64,000 nt of DNA from Micropterix aruncella (GCA_944548615.1 OX155972.1:8455719-8519718), one strand, 5' to 3'. Counted from the first letter of the stretch, positions 11,060 to 23,265 are shown. The notes: a model not told the origin generated them from the letters alone. Program-made: numbers and translations.

Positions 11060-11580
11060 TAGGACGCTGGCCTGCGGGCCAGTCTCCCCTAGGAGTCAAC
11101 CTTCGGGCGCTCCTGGACGGTTTGCTCACCATGCGGCGTCAGTTAATCGATTGTGCATTCCGACTAACAGCCGGGAAGTTTGGGAACAGTAATGTTTCCT
11201 ATAGGGCGGGGGCGGCGTGGGGCGGTCACCCGATCCCTGGTGAATAAGCCGGGCAAGGGATGCCGTGGTCCGTGATAGATTCTGTGAACACCGTATCACC
11301 GCTTCATAAGGTAGAGGATCGCGCAAGCGACCTTGATCCTGTAATCAGTCGGGAGGCAGGAGGTATCCTAAAGGTTAATTTCAGACGGAGATATCCTTCC
11401 AAACTGGCGTAAGGCGTTGGCCTCTGATGGGCCATCGGCGGAGCTAGACACTAGATTGTCTTGTCTCTAAGTCTTCTACGTTTATCCCACTGCCGACAGA
11501 ATTATCACATATGGAACTAACACGTTATACAAGCCTGGGGTGATATGTTCGCCCGTTGTAGTCGACACCGCCCTACTGCG
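11060..11580 (-). repeat. GC-rich ~680-bp satellite monomer, partial
   Basis: Read on the minus strand, it carries the core (GTCGACTACAACGGGCGAAC ... ATAGATTCTG inverse ... TAGTCGG) followed by the outer part (CCGTCCAGGAGCGCCCGAAG, GGTTGACTCCTAGGGGAGAC). The core orientation matches the monomer at 53050-53525. Markedly more GC-rich than its flanks. Confidence 0.75.
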
Positions 11581-12381
11581 TCTGCTACGAGCGGGTACTG
11601 CACCTGCTACGCCGCTAAGATCCACTACGCCGCCGCGCCGCTACGCCAACTCTACGCCTGTTATCGGCCAATCAGAGGTACATTAAAACTTTAGAGAGTT
11701 GGCGTTTGAGTTCCTTTTTCGTTTGAAGTTTGGCGGTGGCGGTGGACATGACCGTCACCACCGCAGTTTTCAAAAACATTCACTCGAGCCCATCCAGCGC
11801 CTGCTATACAAAGTATAAAATTGTTAAGCTCATAAAAAGACTCAATGCTCGCTTAGGAAATATTTTAGGATCAGATCTTATTATGTGCAGGTTAAACGGT
11901 TGGTTTTAAATTCATATAGGTATTTCAAAACCGAATTCAGCTTTTACAGATGTCGAAAACCTTAAAACTTTCGTATGCTGTTCCCTCAAAGTGGCGCCAA
12001 AGCCTTGCTAGTAATATTGCTTTACCCTGATATTTCTTTAACGCTATTTTGCTGAATAAGTTTTGTTCTCCTTGCTAAAACAGATATTTAAATTCGCAAC
12101 CTTAAAATCAAATTATCCGTTTCTACAAATACGATGATCTATAATTCATCCTTCGTGGCTTTTAAAATTGGTTTTGTTTGCAATCCTTTAAATCACAGTA
12201 TTATCTAACAAATTTATTCCGCGTCAAAATCGCCTTGTTTGTATATATTCAAAACCCGTAAAAGCTAAGCTAAGTACCGAACCCCACTCGGTTTTTATTC
12301 AATTTTTGTATTGTAGCTTATATGGTATTATAACAGTAACTATTATAACTCTAATTACAGTATTATAGATTGGGGTGGTTG
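11581..12381. other. unassigned sequence
   Basis: A short GC-rich, CTACGCC-rich stretch to about 11650, then AT-rich sequence. No gene recognised. Confidence 0.35.
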
Positions 12382-12699
12382 CTGGACTGGCCCTTCCATA
12401 TTAGGGAACTAGACGACCGCCTAGGGCGCCTGAATCAAAGGGGCGGAAAACGGCGGCGCATGACTTCTCCGTCAATTTCAATATTCGTCAAATCTTCATC
12501 CATCAAATAAATGCAATAAAATCTTCAAAACACCCCAAAATTTGACGGAGGTATCTAGTAGATCTTTTATCCGTATGGTATAATCTACAAAAGTCGTACA
12601 TGAATGAGAGGGAAATACGTCCGTTAAAATTTGCTCGAAATGTGATTAGTCCAACCTGAGCATTTGGCTAGGGCACCAAATTTCCTCGGGCCAGTGCTG
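12382..12699. mobile_element. hAT-type MITE
   Basis: Ends CTGGACTGGCCC and (inverse) CAGCACTGGCCC, flanked by 8-bp duplications GGTGGTTG (12374-12381) and GGTGGTTT (12700-12707), 7 of 8 identical. An 8-bp duplication points to hAT. It is 318 bp and non-coding. Confidence 0.65.
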
Positions 12700-12707
12700 G
12701 GTGGTTT

Positions 12708-13516
12708 TGCTAAAACCAATCTGCAACCATTTTGTTACACGAAAGGGTATTATATAAACCATCACCTGAAAACCTTTTAGATTTCGCTGTAACTTATTAT
12801 TTAAGGAGTTAATATTTTAAGTGTTAGGTTATTTATTGTATAGTAAAAACATTTCAATTTATCTAAGTACGAAAACCATACAACCAAAGGCAAAACTAAC
12901 ATTAGAGACCTGGAGACGAGCTAGAGATTTAAGGGGTTATACGCATTTGCAAGACCAAAAAAGATGTTTTTTCGTGAAGAGGTGGTTGTGTTGACAAATA
13001 CAAAAAGTATTATTAAATACAGTGATATCTTAAACTTTATTTTAGCATTTTTTATTTTTTTAAATATTGCTTGACACTGCTCCTGTAGACAATCTCCTGG
13101 TCCAGGTCCTTTAAAAAAAGGTGTCTGGCGGTGAGCAAGATATCTCGGGTTGGGATTACAAAAAAAATAAAAAAACAATAGATTTAATTAGTGGAAAGAT
13201 AAATCTAGGTATTAGATGATAATAATACTTGATGATAATAATACCTACCCCGCTTTATTTTTTTGATAACTACTTCTATTATATTAATTTTCATAACTGA
13301 CTAAATATGTTATTGTATGATTAACATATTATTTTTTACTATTTGATTGTGATGATGTTTACTTCTTATGACTATGTATGATTATTTTAATTACAATTAT
13401 GTTTTTTTATGATTTTACCTAATCTTGATTTTTAACATTTCACTTACATATATTTCTGACTATTTTTATATATATGACTATTTTTACCTACTCCTATTTT
13501 TAATAATTATTAAAGA
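12708..13516. other. AT-rich unassigned sequence
   Basis: Runs of T and A and TGATTAT-rich sequence. No gene or named repeat. Confidence 0.3.
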
Positions 13517-13729
13517 CTAGATGACCCAGTGAACTTCGTACCACCTAAAATTTATTTGATTGTAACTCTTCATAAGCGCTTATTAATCCTAATGAACCTT
13601 CCAAATCTAATTAGTTGAAATTTATAATATGGCCGAATCATGTTCGGTTTGAGTTTCTTTTGGTGATTAAATGAAAGTCGTTTGTGATTGAAATAAATTC
13701 AATGTATTTAATTTACATGTATAGGTAAA

Positions 13730-14500
13730 ATATATAGGTAAATGCAGTTCACATTCAACACAAAACATTCCGGTAAAATATGTTTTTCTTTTTGTTTTCC
13801 GGCGCGTAAATAAACAAAAATGATGGCTTTCCGACAGATGGCTTGGCGAACACGGGACATACAGTTGTCCATACGCGAAATACGGTAATTCCACAAACTT
13901 CCAACACGCGTGATTTGTCATCGTGAAGGCCAGACGCACGGGGAATCTAAATTCCGATTTCCAGAATTACCAAGTGTACAACTGTAGTTTGTCTTTCGTA
14001 TATCGCAAAGGAAAAGATGCGCCAAATCGCCTCGTTGCTGCTGACGTAGCGACACGTCTGATACTGAGATACACCTCGTTTGAATTCCTCACAGCGAAAA
14101 CAGCCATATCGCTTTATTTAACGTATTTGCATATGTAATTTATCGAGTTGTTGAAGTTGCAGTATTCCACATTGATTTGCGCTTTAAAAGCCCTGGACAA
14201 TAAGGCACAATCTAACGATTGACCACATTTACATCTTGCCCTTTGACCTTCACAACTGCAGATCGCCCATTGTCCGCAACTGATCGGCGACGATACAATG
14301 GGTATCCGTCATTGCCTAACGTGGGGTTAGCAATCAGGTCTCTCGGGAAACGCCTGGAACAGTTACTATCGAGCATACAGGGCGAGATGTTGTTATAAAC
14401 TTCGCGAAGTACATAGATCATATTCTTAGGCACCACTGCAAGCAATTTCGGATTAACAGTTTCATCTTGTATTTCGGCCGAGATGATGAAATCATGTCAC
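13730..14500 (-). pseudogene. Helitron Rep/helicase remnant
   Basis: Minus-strand readings, in order. About 14500-14215 gives NPKLLAVVPKNMIYV, CSRRFPRDLI, GNDGYPLYRRRS and VVKVKGQDVNV, which matches the conserved region of Helitron Rep proteins. About 14190-13960 gives KAQINVEYCNF, YICKYVK and SDMAVFAV, the next Rep block. Then 13939-13750 gives RLAFTMTNH, AYGQLYVPCSP and the end of the Pif1-like helicase (normally 'FSHGQLYVACSRV'). Several kilobases between Rep and helicase are therefore deleted, and stops and frameshifts abound. In an intact element the Rep nicks and ligates and the helicase unwinds during rolling-circle transposition. Confidence 0.85.
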
Positions 14501-14704
14501 ATCAGTGCGGTTTGCACTTTAAGTAGCTTGCCGTACATTTGACTGACTTCGTCGACCTATGTTATCTCTTCTTCTCAACATTGTAATGGACACTGTAAAA
14601 CGATACGGAATTGTTTTCACGCTCACTCAAATCGATCGAAATTTCCATGAGGTCTTTACAGTATTGAAATCCCCAAACTAAGTCCAAATTCGTGGTTATG
14701 TCAT

Positions 14705-14825
14705 TAAAAAAAACGGTTGTGTCACCCCAAAACTTTCCTGTCAAGTAGCCAGGAACGTAATTAATCTGAATATTAATATCATTAATCTTACCACAACAAC
14801 CCCCCCCCCCCCCCCCACCCCCAAC
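14705..14825 (+). repeat. CACCCCAAAACTTTCC motif plus poly(C)
   Basis: A-run, CGGTTGTGTCACCCCAAAAC, TTTCCTGTCAAGTAGCCAGG, then about 45 bases later an 18-base C-run. It lies inside the Helitron at 13517-15663. Confidence 0.6.
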
Positions 14826-14865
14826 CTAGCGATACCCTTTAAAACTCGAAAATCGAAATCGACTT

Positions 14866-15375
14866 TTAGACTTTTTCTACTTTTTCGACTTTTTTACTCT
14901 TTTGACTTTATTGACTTTTTCGACTTTTTCGACTTTTTGACGTTTTTGACTTTTCTGACTTTTTCGACTTTACGACTTTTTACCTCTTAGACTATTTTGA
15001 CTTTTTTTTGACTTTTGCGACTTTTTTGACTTCGATTTTTATAGATGTTTTTTACTTTTTTGCCTTGTTCACCTTTTTTTACTTTTTCGGATTTTTCGAC
15101 TTTTTCGACTTTATCGACCTTTTCGTCTTTTTCGACTTTATCGACTTTTCCGACTTTATCGACTTTTTCGACTTTTTAACTTTTTCGACTTTTTTGACTT
15201 TTTTGCCTTGTTCGACTTTTTCGGCTTCTTCCACTTTTCGACTTTTGCGACTTTTTCGATATTTTCGACTTTTTCACTTTCCGAATTTGCGACTTTTTCG
15301 ATTTTATCGACTTTTTCGACTTTTTTGACTTTTTCGACTTTTTGACTTTCGCATTTTTTGACTTTTCGACTTTTT
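14866..15375. repeat. 9-bp minisatellite (GACTTTTTC)n
   Basis: About 50 imperfect units, the complement of the tract at 5669-5905, at the same place in the Helitron. Interruptions such as GCCTTGTTC recur within the tract, indicating internal higher-order duplication. Confidence 0.9.
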
Positions 15376-15663
15376 GAAATTTTACACATTGTACGGAATG
15401 AATAACAGTTACGGATAGCGCAGCTGCCAAACAATACGATCGCTGCGATAGCCATCTAGAAAGTGGCCAATGTTCCCAAAATGACCAATTTCGATTTTTT
15501 CGATTTTCAGTTGTTTCTTTGAGTTTTTCCTAAATATTTTTTTTCGTAAACTACCCCTGAATCAAGCCAAACAAAATAAAACAAAAATAATTCAAATCGG
15601 TCTAGTCATTTCCGAGATCCTGCGAGACTAACGCACGGCGATTCATTTTTATATATAAGAAGA

Positions 15664-16100
15664 TTTGTAATTTTGAAAAATTCATTTCTGTACTCTTATT
15701 TTTTATTTCATTTTTGGAACTTAAATAAAAATTGCACGTGACTATTAAAATGTTTATATTGTTTTTAACGTACTTCTATGTATTCCCCCAGCACAAGCTT
15801 AGCTTAGTTGGGCGACATCGGACGGAGGGCATTATTTAATGTGTATCAAGTGTATCAAGTGGTTTAGTTATATTATATTTTATTTGATGTTCTATTGAGT
15901 ATTTTGTAATATATTTTTAAATTGCTTTAAATTATATTAAATGTAGAAGAAGACAACGTCCGCAAGACAATAGAATGTGTCAAGCCATCATCCAGATCGA
16001 CCATCATCTCCGATGGAATTTACATTTTAATAATATTTCAGAAAATATCTTAGAAATGTATTAGAAATCAAAACACTTCGTTCAGTAGGTATATTGTACA
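15664..16100. other. unassigned AT-rich sequence
   Basis: No gene or named repeat. Confidence 0.3.
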
Positions 16101-16852
16101 CTAGCTGACCCGTGCCCACTTCGTTGGGCGGTAAAACTTTTTACCTGTGATGAAATTATGAGTGTGGTTCGGCTAGTACTGAATGCTATGATTTATTTCC
16201 TGACTGCCAAAATAAGGGTTATATTTTACTGCATATGTATGTATGTATTTGCATGCCAATTTAACTATATTACCGTTATTTGTGTGTCTTCTTGTGAGTG
16301 TCTTATTTGTGAGTGTCTTATAAAATCTCTTCAACCATTTATGCAGTAAAAAGGAAATTATATGCAGTAAAAGGGAAAAGTCATTTGTTTTAAACACTTA
16401 AGACGATACATTTAATTTTACTATTTTTGATATGAATTCATAATTGTTGATAATATGACCAATAAACATGACCTAACGATTTATATTATTTTTTTAATAT
16501 AAAAAACTACTTTTTGTGACTTAAATATAAAATTTAGACATATGCTGTCGCTGACTTTTTTGTAGGCATTACTAAGCTCTACAACTTTTGCCTAGAACTC
16601 AATCATAAATCTCTCATTATTAAGGTAGCGTTCGTAAGAAACGTTTTCATTCGACCGTTTTTTCTCCGACTTACTTCGCAAATCCAACTACCACCGAAAA
16701 GCCTTTTCATTTTTCGTATTAATATATAGCCTATGACAGTCACAAATAACGTGGCTTTCTATTGATAATAGGATTTTCAAAATCGGTTTAGTAAATCCAG
16801 AGATTACTTCCTACAACCTCACAAACTTTACTCTTTTTAATATTAGTATAGA
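16101..16852 (-). mobile_element. non-autonomous Helitron, ~750 bp
   Basis: On the minus strand it begins A|TCTATACTAATATTAAAAA (top 16852) and ends GCACGGGTCAGCTAG|T (top 16101). The 3' hairpin GCCCA-CTTCGT-TGGGC is perfect. The 5' part (CCATAGGCTATATATTAAT-like, with TTTACTAAACCGATTTTGAA) is a common insect Helitron sequence. No coding region. Confidence 0.8.
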
Positions 16853-17971
16853 TTAGTCCCTAGTACATTAGACCATTAGTTCAGTATATTGGATATACTG
16901 TGTAACCCCAGCAGACGAGATTGGCTCAGCATCTTGTCGCAGGGTCCTTTAGCCCGGTGGTAGAAGGATTTGCCGGTGAGTTTAAACTCAACGTTTCCAG
17001 GGACGCCCGATTGATAATGCTCGCAGACTAGACAGGCGAAAATGTGTACAATCTTGGGGAAGGCTCTTTCTGTGTCCCATTTTATTAAAATTGTGATAAG
17101 GGAAATTCAAAATGAATGCGGCTGTCATTTTAAAAAAAGCGGCTGAAGCTAAGACAGAACGAAATTTGTTCAAACTTATTCAGATTGCTATAAGTTTGAC
17201 AGGTAGTTTTGGTGATGGAAAATCGACAATCATTCGTTTCATATTCAGCACTATATTCATATTGCTCTGTCTCGTTCGCATGGACTATTTTTTAAATTTA
17301 GATTACGAAGAAACGCAATCGGGCCCACTGCAGACTAGTCCGGGTCCTTGAGCGAGGGTGAAAGGGAAAGCGAGAGGGGCGAGGGAGATAGCCTAGATTG
17401 CCGTCAATTTATTTCGCCCGAGCGTCGGCGACGTCGTGTCGCGTCGAGCGACGAGACACCCAACTGTTTGCGCACAAATTGACTGTAAAATTGACTACAA
17501 GGCTTATACTAGTCTTCAGCCCATTCTCCTCACTCTCATCCCCTCCATTTTCCTATTCTGGAAATAGTTATTTAAATATAGGCTTCGTTTTTAAAATGTG
17601 GGTTATATAAATGAAATATTGTTTTTTTAAATATTATTGCTCCAGAAGCATACAGATGTTCCTCATATTCATATTCATATTCTTTTTATTTTTATAAGGG
17701 TATGCATTTTTTTACAATCATTTGATTATGAAGATTACGCATTTTGAATTATATACATATCCCCTATATATTATATGCGGATATTTATTATTCCTTGATT
17801 TTTATTATTCCTTTATTTTGTTATGTTATTGGGACATTATTTTTTCTACTGTAAGTGGTACTTATTTAATCCGGTCTGTTTCGATTATTTCATGTTGTAT
17901 TTTTTTAATGGTATTTCAGGCCATTCAATGATCATTTCGAATTTAATATCAAAAGATTATAAGTATTTTGT
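16853..17971. other. unassigned sequence, possibly single copy
   Basis: A frame at 17112-17351 is open, but I recognise no domain in it. The stretch 17340-17480 is CpG- and purine-rich. No similarity to the other repeats of the window was noticed, so part of it could be unique DNA. Confidence 0.3.
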
Positions 17972-18362
17972 TTTTGACGTGACAACGTCTTATAATTCGA
18001 TGGAGCCAGCTGCACGCACGAAAAAACATGACTCATGCAGCGTTACCTCGCTCTGAGGCGTTCCATTTAAGGCTTGAAGTGCAAGCGAGAGCGCGGAACG
18101 AGCGACAAAGAGGCACAATCGGCCTCCGCGTTCGGCAGCGTTCGACATCTGTCTCTCTCCTACTTGAGTGAGCGATGCGTCCGCGTGGACAGCTGCTATA
18201 CAATAATACATTTACATGTTTTCGTCAAGTATGAGGTGCAGTAAAAAGTGAATGTGGTGTCAATTGTCTTTTGAAAAATGCAACCATTCCATCAGTATTT
18301 TCTTATGACGTTGTCACGTTCAACTATCGTCATAAACCGACTTTACAGACAACCGATTTTTT
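17972..18362. mobile_element. GTGACAACGTC inverted-repeat element, copy 2
   Basis: Left end GACGTGACAACGTCTTATAA, right end ATGACGTTGTCACGTTCAAC, then ACTTTACAGACAACCG. It is the compact form (~390 bp) of the element at 1186-1917. The interior contains a CpG-rich stretch (GCGCGGAACGAGCGAC). Confidence 0.75.
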
Positions 18363-18464
18363 AAATTGTTTTATGATTAAATTGTACTGAAATTAATGTC
18401 TTTTGCTAGATATTTTAGGTAGAATAATGAATATTATTCGATAGCCATACGATCCATTTATTGT

Positions 18465-18841
18465 TTAAACTCCCGAGCATCGCTAAAAAAGAAATTTAAA
18501 GAGATCAATATTCTGACGGTTTATAGTCAGTATATATTCGATAACATAATGTATGTTCGTAAAAACTTGCACAGGTTCCGTAGGTTAGGTGAGCTTTACA
18601 ATAGGAACACCAGGTTCAAAAATAAACTAGCCATTACGGGCTCTAGGTTAGCAAAAGTGAGTAAATCTTTCATTGGAGACAGTGTTCGCTTTTATAACAC
18701 TTTGCCTGAGGAACTAATACTTTTACCAGACACTAAATTTATAAAAAATATTAAAGATACTTTGTACTCTAAAGGCTGTTATAAAATTGAAGATTTTTTT
18801 AACGATACATTGGTCTGGTCAAGTCGTTTTTGTGTAACATA
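18465..18841 (+). pseudogene. LINE ORF2 C-terminal fragment
   Basis: An open frame from 18549 encodes the post-RT tail of a CR1/jockey-group LINE (SKSFIGDSVRFYNTLPEELI). Upstream the same frame family reads KEINILT in another phase. It aligns with the tail of the LINE at 45918-46808 (SNSFLGQCIRFYNKIP). Heavily 5'-truncated. Confidence 0.75.
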
Positions 18842-19002
18842 GCTATGAAAACCATTTGTAAAGTGTTATTATTATTATTATTACTATTATATAAAGCCAT
18901 TGATTATATAGTGTAGTAATCAATGGTAAAGCCTACAAGCAAGGCATAAATGTCTAGAAACATAAGACGTTCGGAAAGTACTGTAAGTCTACTTCGAATA
19001 AA

Positions 19003-19003
19003 A

Positions 19004-19034
<31 letters not shown>
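19003..19034. repeat. (TATC)n microsatellite
   Basis: About eight TATC units downstream of the LINE stop. It is probably the short-repeat 3' tail of the LINE at 18465-18841. Confidence 0.85.
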
Positions 19035-19095
19035 AATAATGCTATTAATTAATTGGTTATTACAAATCTTAGGAAATAAGTAAAATTGACAATTC

Positions 19096-19725
19096 CTTAC
19101 GGCGACTGCTCTTGAAATGACCATTGGCCATCCGATCCCGGGTAAGAGGCGGGCAAAGGACGCCATGGTCCGCGATAGATTCGGTATTCACCGTTTCACC
19201 GCTTTGTAAGGGAGAGGATCGCGCAAGCGACCTCAAACTCGGAACCAATCGAGAGACCGGAGAAATCTGGTCACAATTGGTAGTAAGGGAGCGGGTGTCG
19301 ACCGCCAGGTAGCATTCCTGGCTATCTCGCGGTAAGGCGTTGGTCTCTTACGGGTTGTGGCGCAGCTAGACGCTGGATTGTTTTGTCCAAAGTCTTCTAC
19401 GCTCACTGCAAGTCGATAGAACGACTAATCGTTAAAACTTCCTGTGGTGACGGGCTCGCCCGTTGTAGTCGACAACTCAAGTTGTTAGTCAGAGTGCACA
19501 GTCGATTGGCTAACACCGCACGGTGCGCAGACCGTCCAGGAGAGCCAGAAGGTTGATTCCTAGGGGAAACTGACCATAAGGCCAGAGTCCTACCCAGGCT
19601 CGCATTTCATGCGTGGAGGCCGTCGGATAGGTGTTGACCCGTGAGTGTGACCAACCCTGAACAGAATGGGTCTTCGTGGCCAAATCAGCAAGGGCCCATT
19701 AACTCCCTCCTTTTAAACAGCAGCC
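19096..19725 (+). repeat. GC-rich ~680-bp satellite monomer
   Basis: Core CCTTACGGCGACTGCTCTTG ... ACGGGCTCGCCCGTTGTAGT ... GTTAGTCAGAG, followed by the outer part (CCGTCCAGGAGAGCCAGAAG ... GGATAGGTGTTGACCCGTGA). The core orientation is that of 53736-54207, opposite to the 11-kb, 34.5-35.9-kb and 53.0-kb copies. Confidence 0.8.
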
Positions 19726-19754
19726 GGTTGGGGAGGGTCTACACGTACTGTTCT

Positions 19755-20105
19755 AAATCCGTTTATGACAGCGAAGAAGGCGCTTCTTAGGGTTATTGCC
19801 AAGAAGCCCGAAGGTACTCCTCAAACGACTTGTTCGCAGATCTATAGATTTTAGACATCAGGCAGGTATATTCAAAAACAGTCTTTCTTAACTACCTAAA
19901 AAGTGAAGATATTCACTTTAAAACTTAGCAAAAATTGCAACGAGGCGCGCCACAACCTGTAAACACATTGTACGGAAAACCCGATAATACTTCGCTCAAA
20001 GACACATTGGTTATATAGGGCCCAAAATTTATAACAATCTAAAAGAATCTATACGGAAGGCAATGGAAAAACCACCGCTTAACCCCTTCCCAGGAAAATC
20101 AATAT
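19755..20105 (+). pseudogene. LINE ORF2 fragment
   Basis: Frames read AKKALLRVIAKKP and, after shifts, DIRQVYSKTVFLNYL. The same signature appears in the LINEs at 29804-31372 and 42866-43400 (KAQ.ALLRV...). Broken by stops. Confidence 0.6.
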
Positions 20106-20184
20106 GGCTGATTACAGTAAAACCATGGCTCTCAATCCCTGCCAGACCTTAGATGGTCAAAGGGTGCGGAGAATCCCCGGGGTT

Positions 20185-20300
20185 AGCCATTAGGATTGCT
20201 ACGTGGAATGCTCAAAGCATGTATGGTTCAACTCAAGCACCACTGAGTTTTTCCGCGCCGCAATATCACGGGCCCAAGTGGCCATAATAACCGCCGACCT
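20185..20300 (+). pseudogene. LINE endonuclease N-terminus fragment
   Basis: The reading IRIATWNAQSMYGS matches the first strand of LINE APE-type endonucleases (usually RIATWNA.G). It breaks off after about 100 bases. Confidence 0.5.
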
Positions 20301-20635
20301 CTGATAAGTGATGTCACCTTAGGAAGAAGTGCTCTGTTTTAACCATCACTAAGAAGAAAACACCTTTCTTTTTCCCATACACAATAAACGGGTCAATTTT
20401 AAAAAGGTCAACCGAGGTGAAGGACCTGGGAATTGCATTTGATACGTAGTTGAACTTCCGCGCACACATTACAAATATTTGCAATCGTGCTAGCAAAATG
20501 ATCGGTTTTGTAATTCGCATATGCAAACAGTAATAATATTTATGTAATGTTTCTACTATATAATTGTTTAGTCCGTAGCATACTTAAATATAACTCGGTC
20601 ATCTGGTGTACAAGTGAAAACAAATACAAATACAT
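20290..20635 (+). pseudogene. older LINE ORF2, left part of split element
   Basis: Reads TEVKDLGIAFDT, then LNFRAHITNICNRASKMIGF, then SILKYNSVIW, the region after the RT palm. The frame stops at KYKYM because a jockey LINE was inserted at 20636. The reading resumes at 23266 with VERIQRKF. Internal stops show it was already old. Confidence 0.75.
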
Positions 20636-23058
20636 GACAACTTTTTAATCCTCGGTGATCTAAATATCACTAAAGCAGATTGGTATTCTTTGGAATATTC
20701 CGATTCTCTTAGCGTGAACGCGAACGACGATATCAAAGTGTCTGACTTGATTGATTTTATGAATATTTCTAGCCTATCGCAATATAACGGATGTCAAAAT
20801 AAAAATGGGAGGATACTCGACTTAGTTTTGTGTTCTACTAGCTGCAAAGTGAGGAACTCTGATTCCCCACTCACGCCGGAGGATCACCATCATAAGTCAT
20901 TAGATATTACCTTTTACCTCCCCTGCAACACTTATATGATGTGTATTAAAGAACGTTTAAAAGTTATCTATCATGCGGCTGACTTTGTTAGCATAAGTAA
21001 CGCGTTAATGAATGTTGACTGGGATAAAGTTTTATCGAAATTGGATACTGAAAAATCGGTTACCTATTTTTACAACTTCTTACAGGATCTTATAGACAAA
21101 TATATTCCGAAGAAACTAGTAAAATCACAAACAAATTATCCACCTTGGTATTCCCGTGGTTTAATAAAATTAATTCGTCAGAAAATGAAAATGCATTCCA
21201 AATGGAAAAAATATGACAATCTTTGCCACTACCAAACTTTTTCATTATTACGCTCACGGGAAAAGAAACTTGAGCGGGAATGTTACAAAAACTATATTGA
21301 TTTCTCAGAAGAAAAAATTAACATCGCCCCTCGATTTTTTTGGACATTTATTAAATCTAAATTTGGTGCCAATAATATTCCCTCTCATATGAGCCTGAAC
21401 GATGTATCTTCAAGTGACGGCGAAACAATTACCAATATGTTTAATGATTATTTTAACTCAGTTTTTATCCCCGACACTTCCCAAGTGAGTGACACTTCCT
21501 GTACTGATACAGCCTTATCTTCAGTTAACATCTCGACGGTAGAAATAACAGAAAACCTTGTAGATAAACTATTTCAGCAAATAGATATAAACAAGGGTGC
21601 GGGTTTCGACAACATCCATCCCATCTTAATCAGGAAGCTTAGTAAAGAGTTTTCAATACCAATCACCATAATTTATAGGAAATCTATGCTGGAGGGCTGT
21701 TTTCCTGCCATCTGGAAGAAATCTCTGGTAACTCCAATTCTAAAAGGTGGTGACAAACATGATATTATGCAGTACAGGCCTATCTCTAAGCTGAGTCTAT
21801 TTGGTAAGATTTTCGAAAAAATAATTACTACGTCGTTAACCACTCAAATGCAGCACGTTGTATCAACGGAACAGCATGGGTTTTTTCGTGGTAGAAGTGT
21901 TAACACAAATCTTATCGAATACACTGACTTTTTGTTGAATGCCCTTGATTCCGGATTCCAGGTTGATGCCGTGTATACTGATTTCTCTAAGGCTTTTGAC
22001 AAAATTAGTCATTCTATCCTTATACAAAAACTTTCGAAATTCGGTATACACGGCGACCTGCTAAGATGGATCCAGTCCTATATAAACAATCGTAGTCAAG
22101 CCGTCGCCCTTAAAGGTTACCGCTCTTCGTTTCTTAATGTTCCGTCAGGAATTCCTCAGGGATCCCACCTTGGCCCTTTTCTATTTACTTTATATTTAAA
22201 CGATATTGGACCGTGTTTCAATAAGTCGCATCACTTGCTTTATGCAGACGATACAAAAATATTCAAAATTGTTAAAGGTCTTGGTGATGTGAAGATTTGC
22301 AACAGGATTTATTAAGCTTTGAGAACTATTGTAAGGATAATCAACTAATTTTAAATACGGATAAATGTAACGTCATAACATTCACCCGAAAGCATCATCC
22401 AATTATTTATGATTACAAAATATCCAGTAATAACTTAACCCGAGTTACCAACATTCGTGATCTAGGCATTACCCTGGATTCCAAACTGCACTTTAACCTT
22501 CACATTGATAAGATCGTAGCTAAGGCTTTTAAACAACTCGGACTGATTCTGCGCATAAGTAAACCTTTTGCCAGAGGCAACACCATTAAAATACTCTACA
22601 ATGCATTTGTTCGTAGTGTCCTAGAATTCGGAAGTGTAGTTTGGAGTCCCCAGTATGCTGTTCACGTAGATAGGATTGAGAGGGTACAAAAGAAATGTTT
22701 AAAATCATTAGACTTTCGGACAGGTTGCACCGATTACGCAGAGAGAGTAACAACACACAAAATGCATTTTCTGTATTCAAGACGAAAATTCTTAGACAGC
22801 ATTTTCTTATATAAAATTATTCATAACCACATCAACTCTGCACCCCTTTAGGAAAAAATTCTTTTTAAAATCCCGCGGTCTTCCTCCTCACGTTCAAAAG
22901 ATACTTTCTATATTCCCCCTTTTCATTCAAACTACGCAAAAAATACCTTCTTCAGACGCTCTTGCATGTGTTATAATGAAGTTTTGAACGACATAGATAT
23001 ATTCTCAGTGTCATTAATTACTTTTAGGAAACAATTGAGTGATTTGTTGTTGCATTAG
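20636..23058 (+). pseudogene. jockey-type LINE ORF2 (endonuclease end plus RT)
   Basis: Starts in the endonuclease at NFLILGDLNI (about 20640). A 541-codon frame (20690-22315) runs through the endonuclease end and the RT: YRPISKLSLFGKIFEK, the palm motif DFSKAFDKISH, PSGIPQGSHLGPFLFTLYLND, and YADD near residue 518. A frameshift near 22300 moves the rest to 22297-22851 (NIRDLGITLDSKL, FVRSVLEFGSVVW). A third segment ends at 23058 (LITFRKQLSDLLLH). Two frame breaks only, so it is relatively young. RT and target-primed reverse transcription functions are known for the family. It is not functional as it stands. Confidence 0.85.
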
Positions 23059-23265
23059 TTTTAGTTTACAGTTAATAATTTAGGTAGGGTACTCGTACTA
23101 AATGAAAACAGTTCGATCCGACTAGACATTTATATTGTTGTGGCTACATTTACAAGTTTTGTTAAAATTAATGGTAATGTAGGTCTATTTGTTTAAGTGT
23201 ATTTGTAAAAACATTTGTTTATGACTGTTTTTTACCTAAAAAAAAAAAAAAAAAAAAAAAAAAAA
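20636..23265 (+). mobile_element. jockey-type LINE insertion with poly(A) tail
   Basis: 5'-truncated inside the endonuclease and ends in an A-run of about 28 bases (23238-23265). It separates two halves of an older LINE. The target duplication ACAT is at 20632-20635 and, merged with the A-run, at 23265-23268. Poly(A) tails are usual for the jockey clade. About 2.6 kb long. Confidence 0.85.

Larger units (their letters stand above)
13517..15663 (-). mobile_element. Helitron, copy B, with Rep/helicase remnants
   Basis: Read on the minus strand, it starts A|TCTTCTTATATATAAAAA (top-strand end 15663) and ends GGGTCATCTAG|T (top-strand 13517). The 5' region, the minisatellite and the 3' region match copies A and C. 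This copy also keeps about 1.1 kb of coding remnant at 13.73-14.5 kb. That makes it the link between the small minisatellite Helitrons and an autonomous Rep-helicase parent. Confidence 0.85.

Noticed and set aside
16988..17351. Open frames at 17112-17351 and the opposite strand as a small host gene
   Set aside because: No domain, no splice evidence and no codon bias visible. The frames overlap in antisense.
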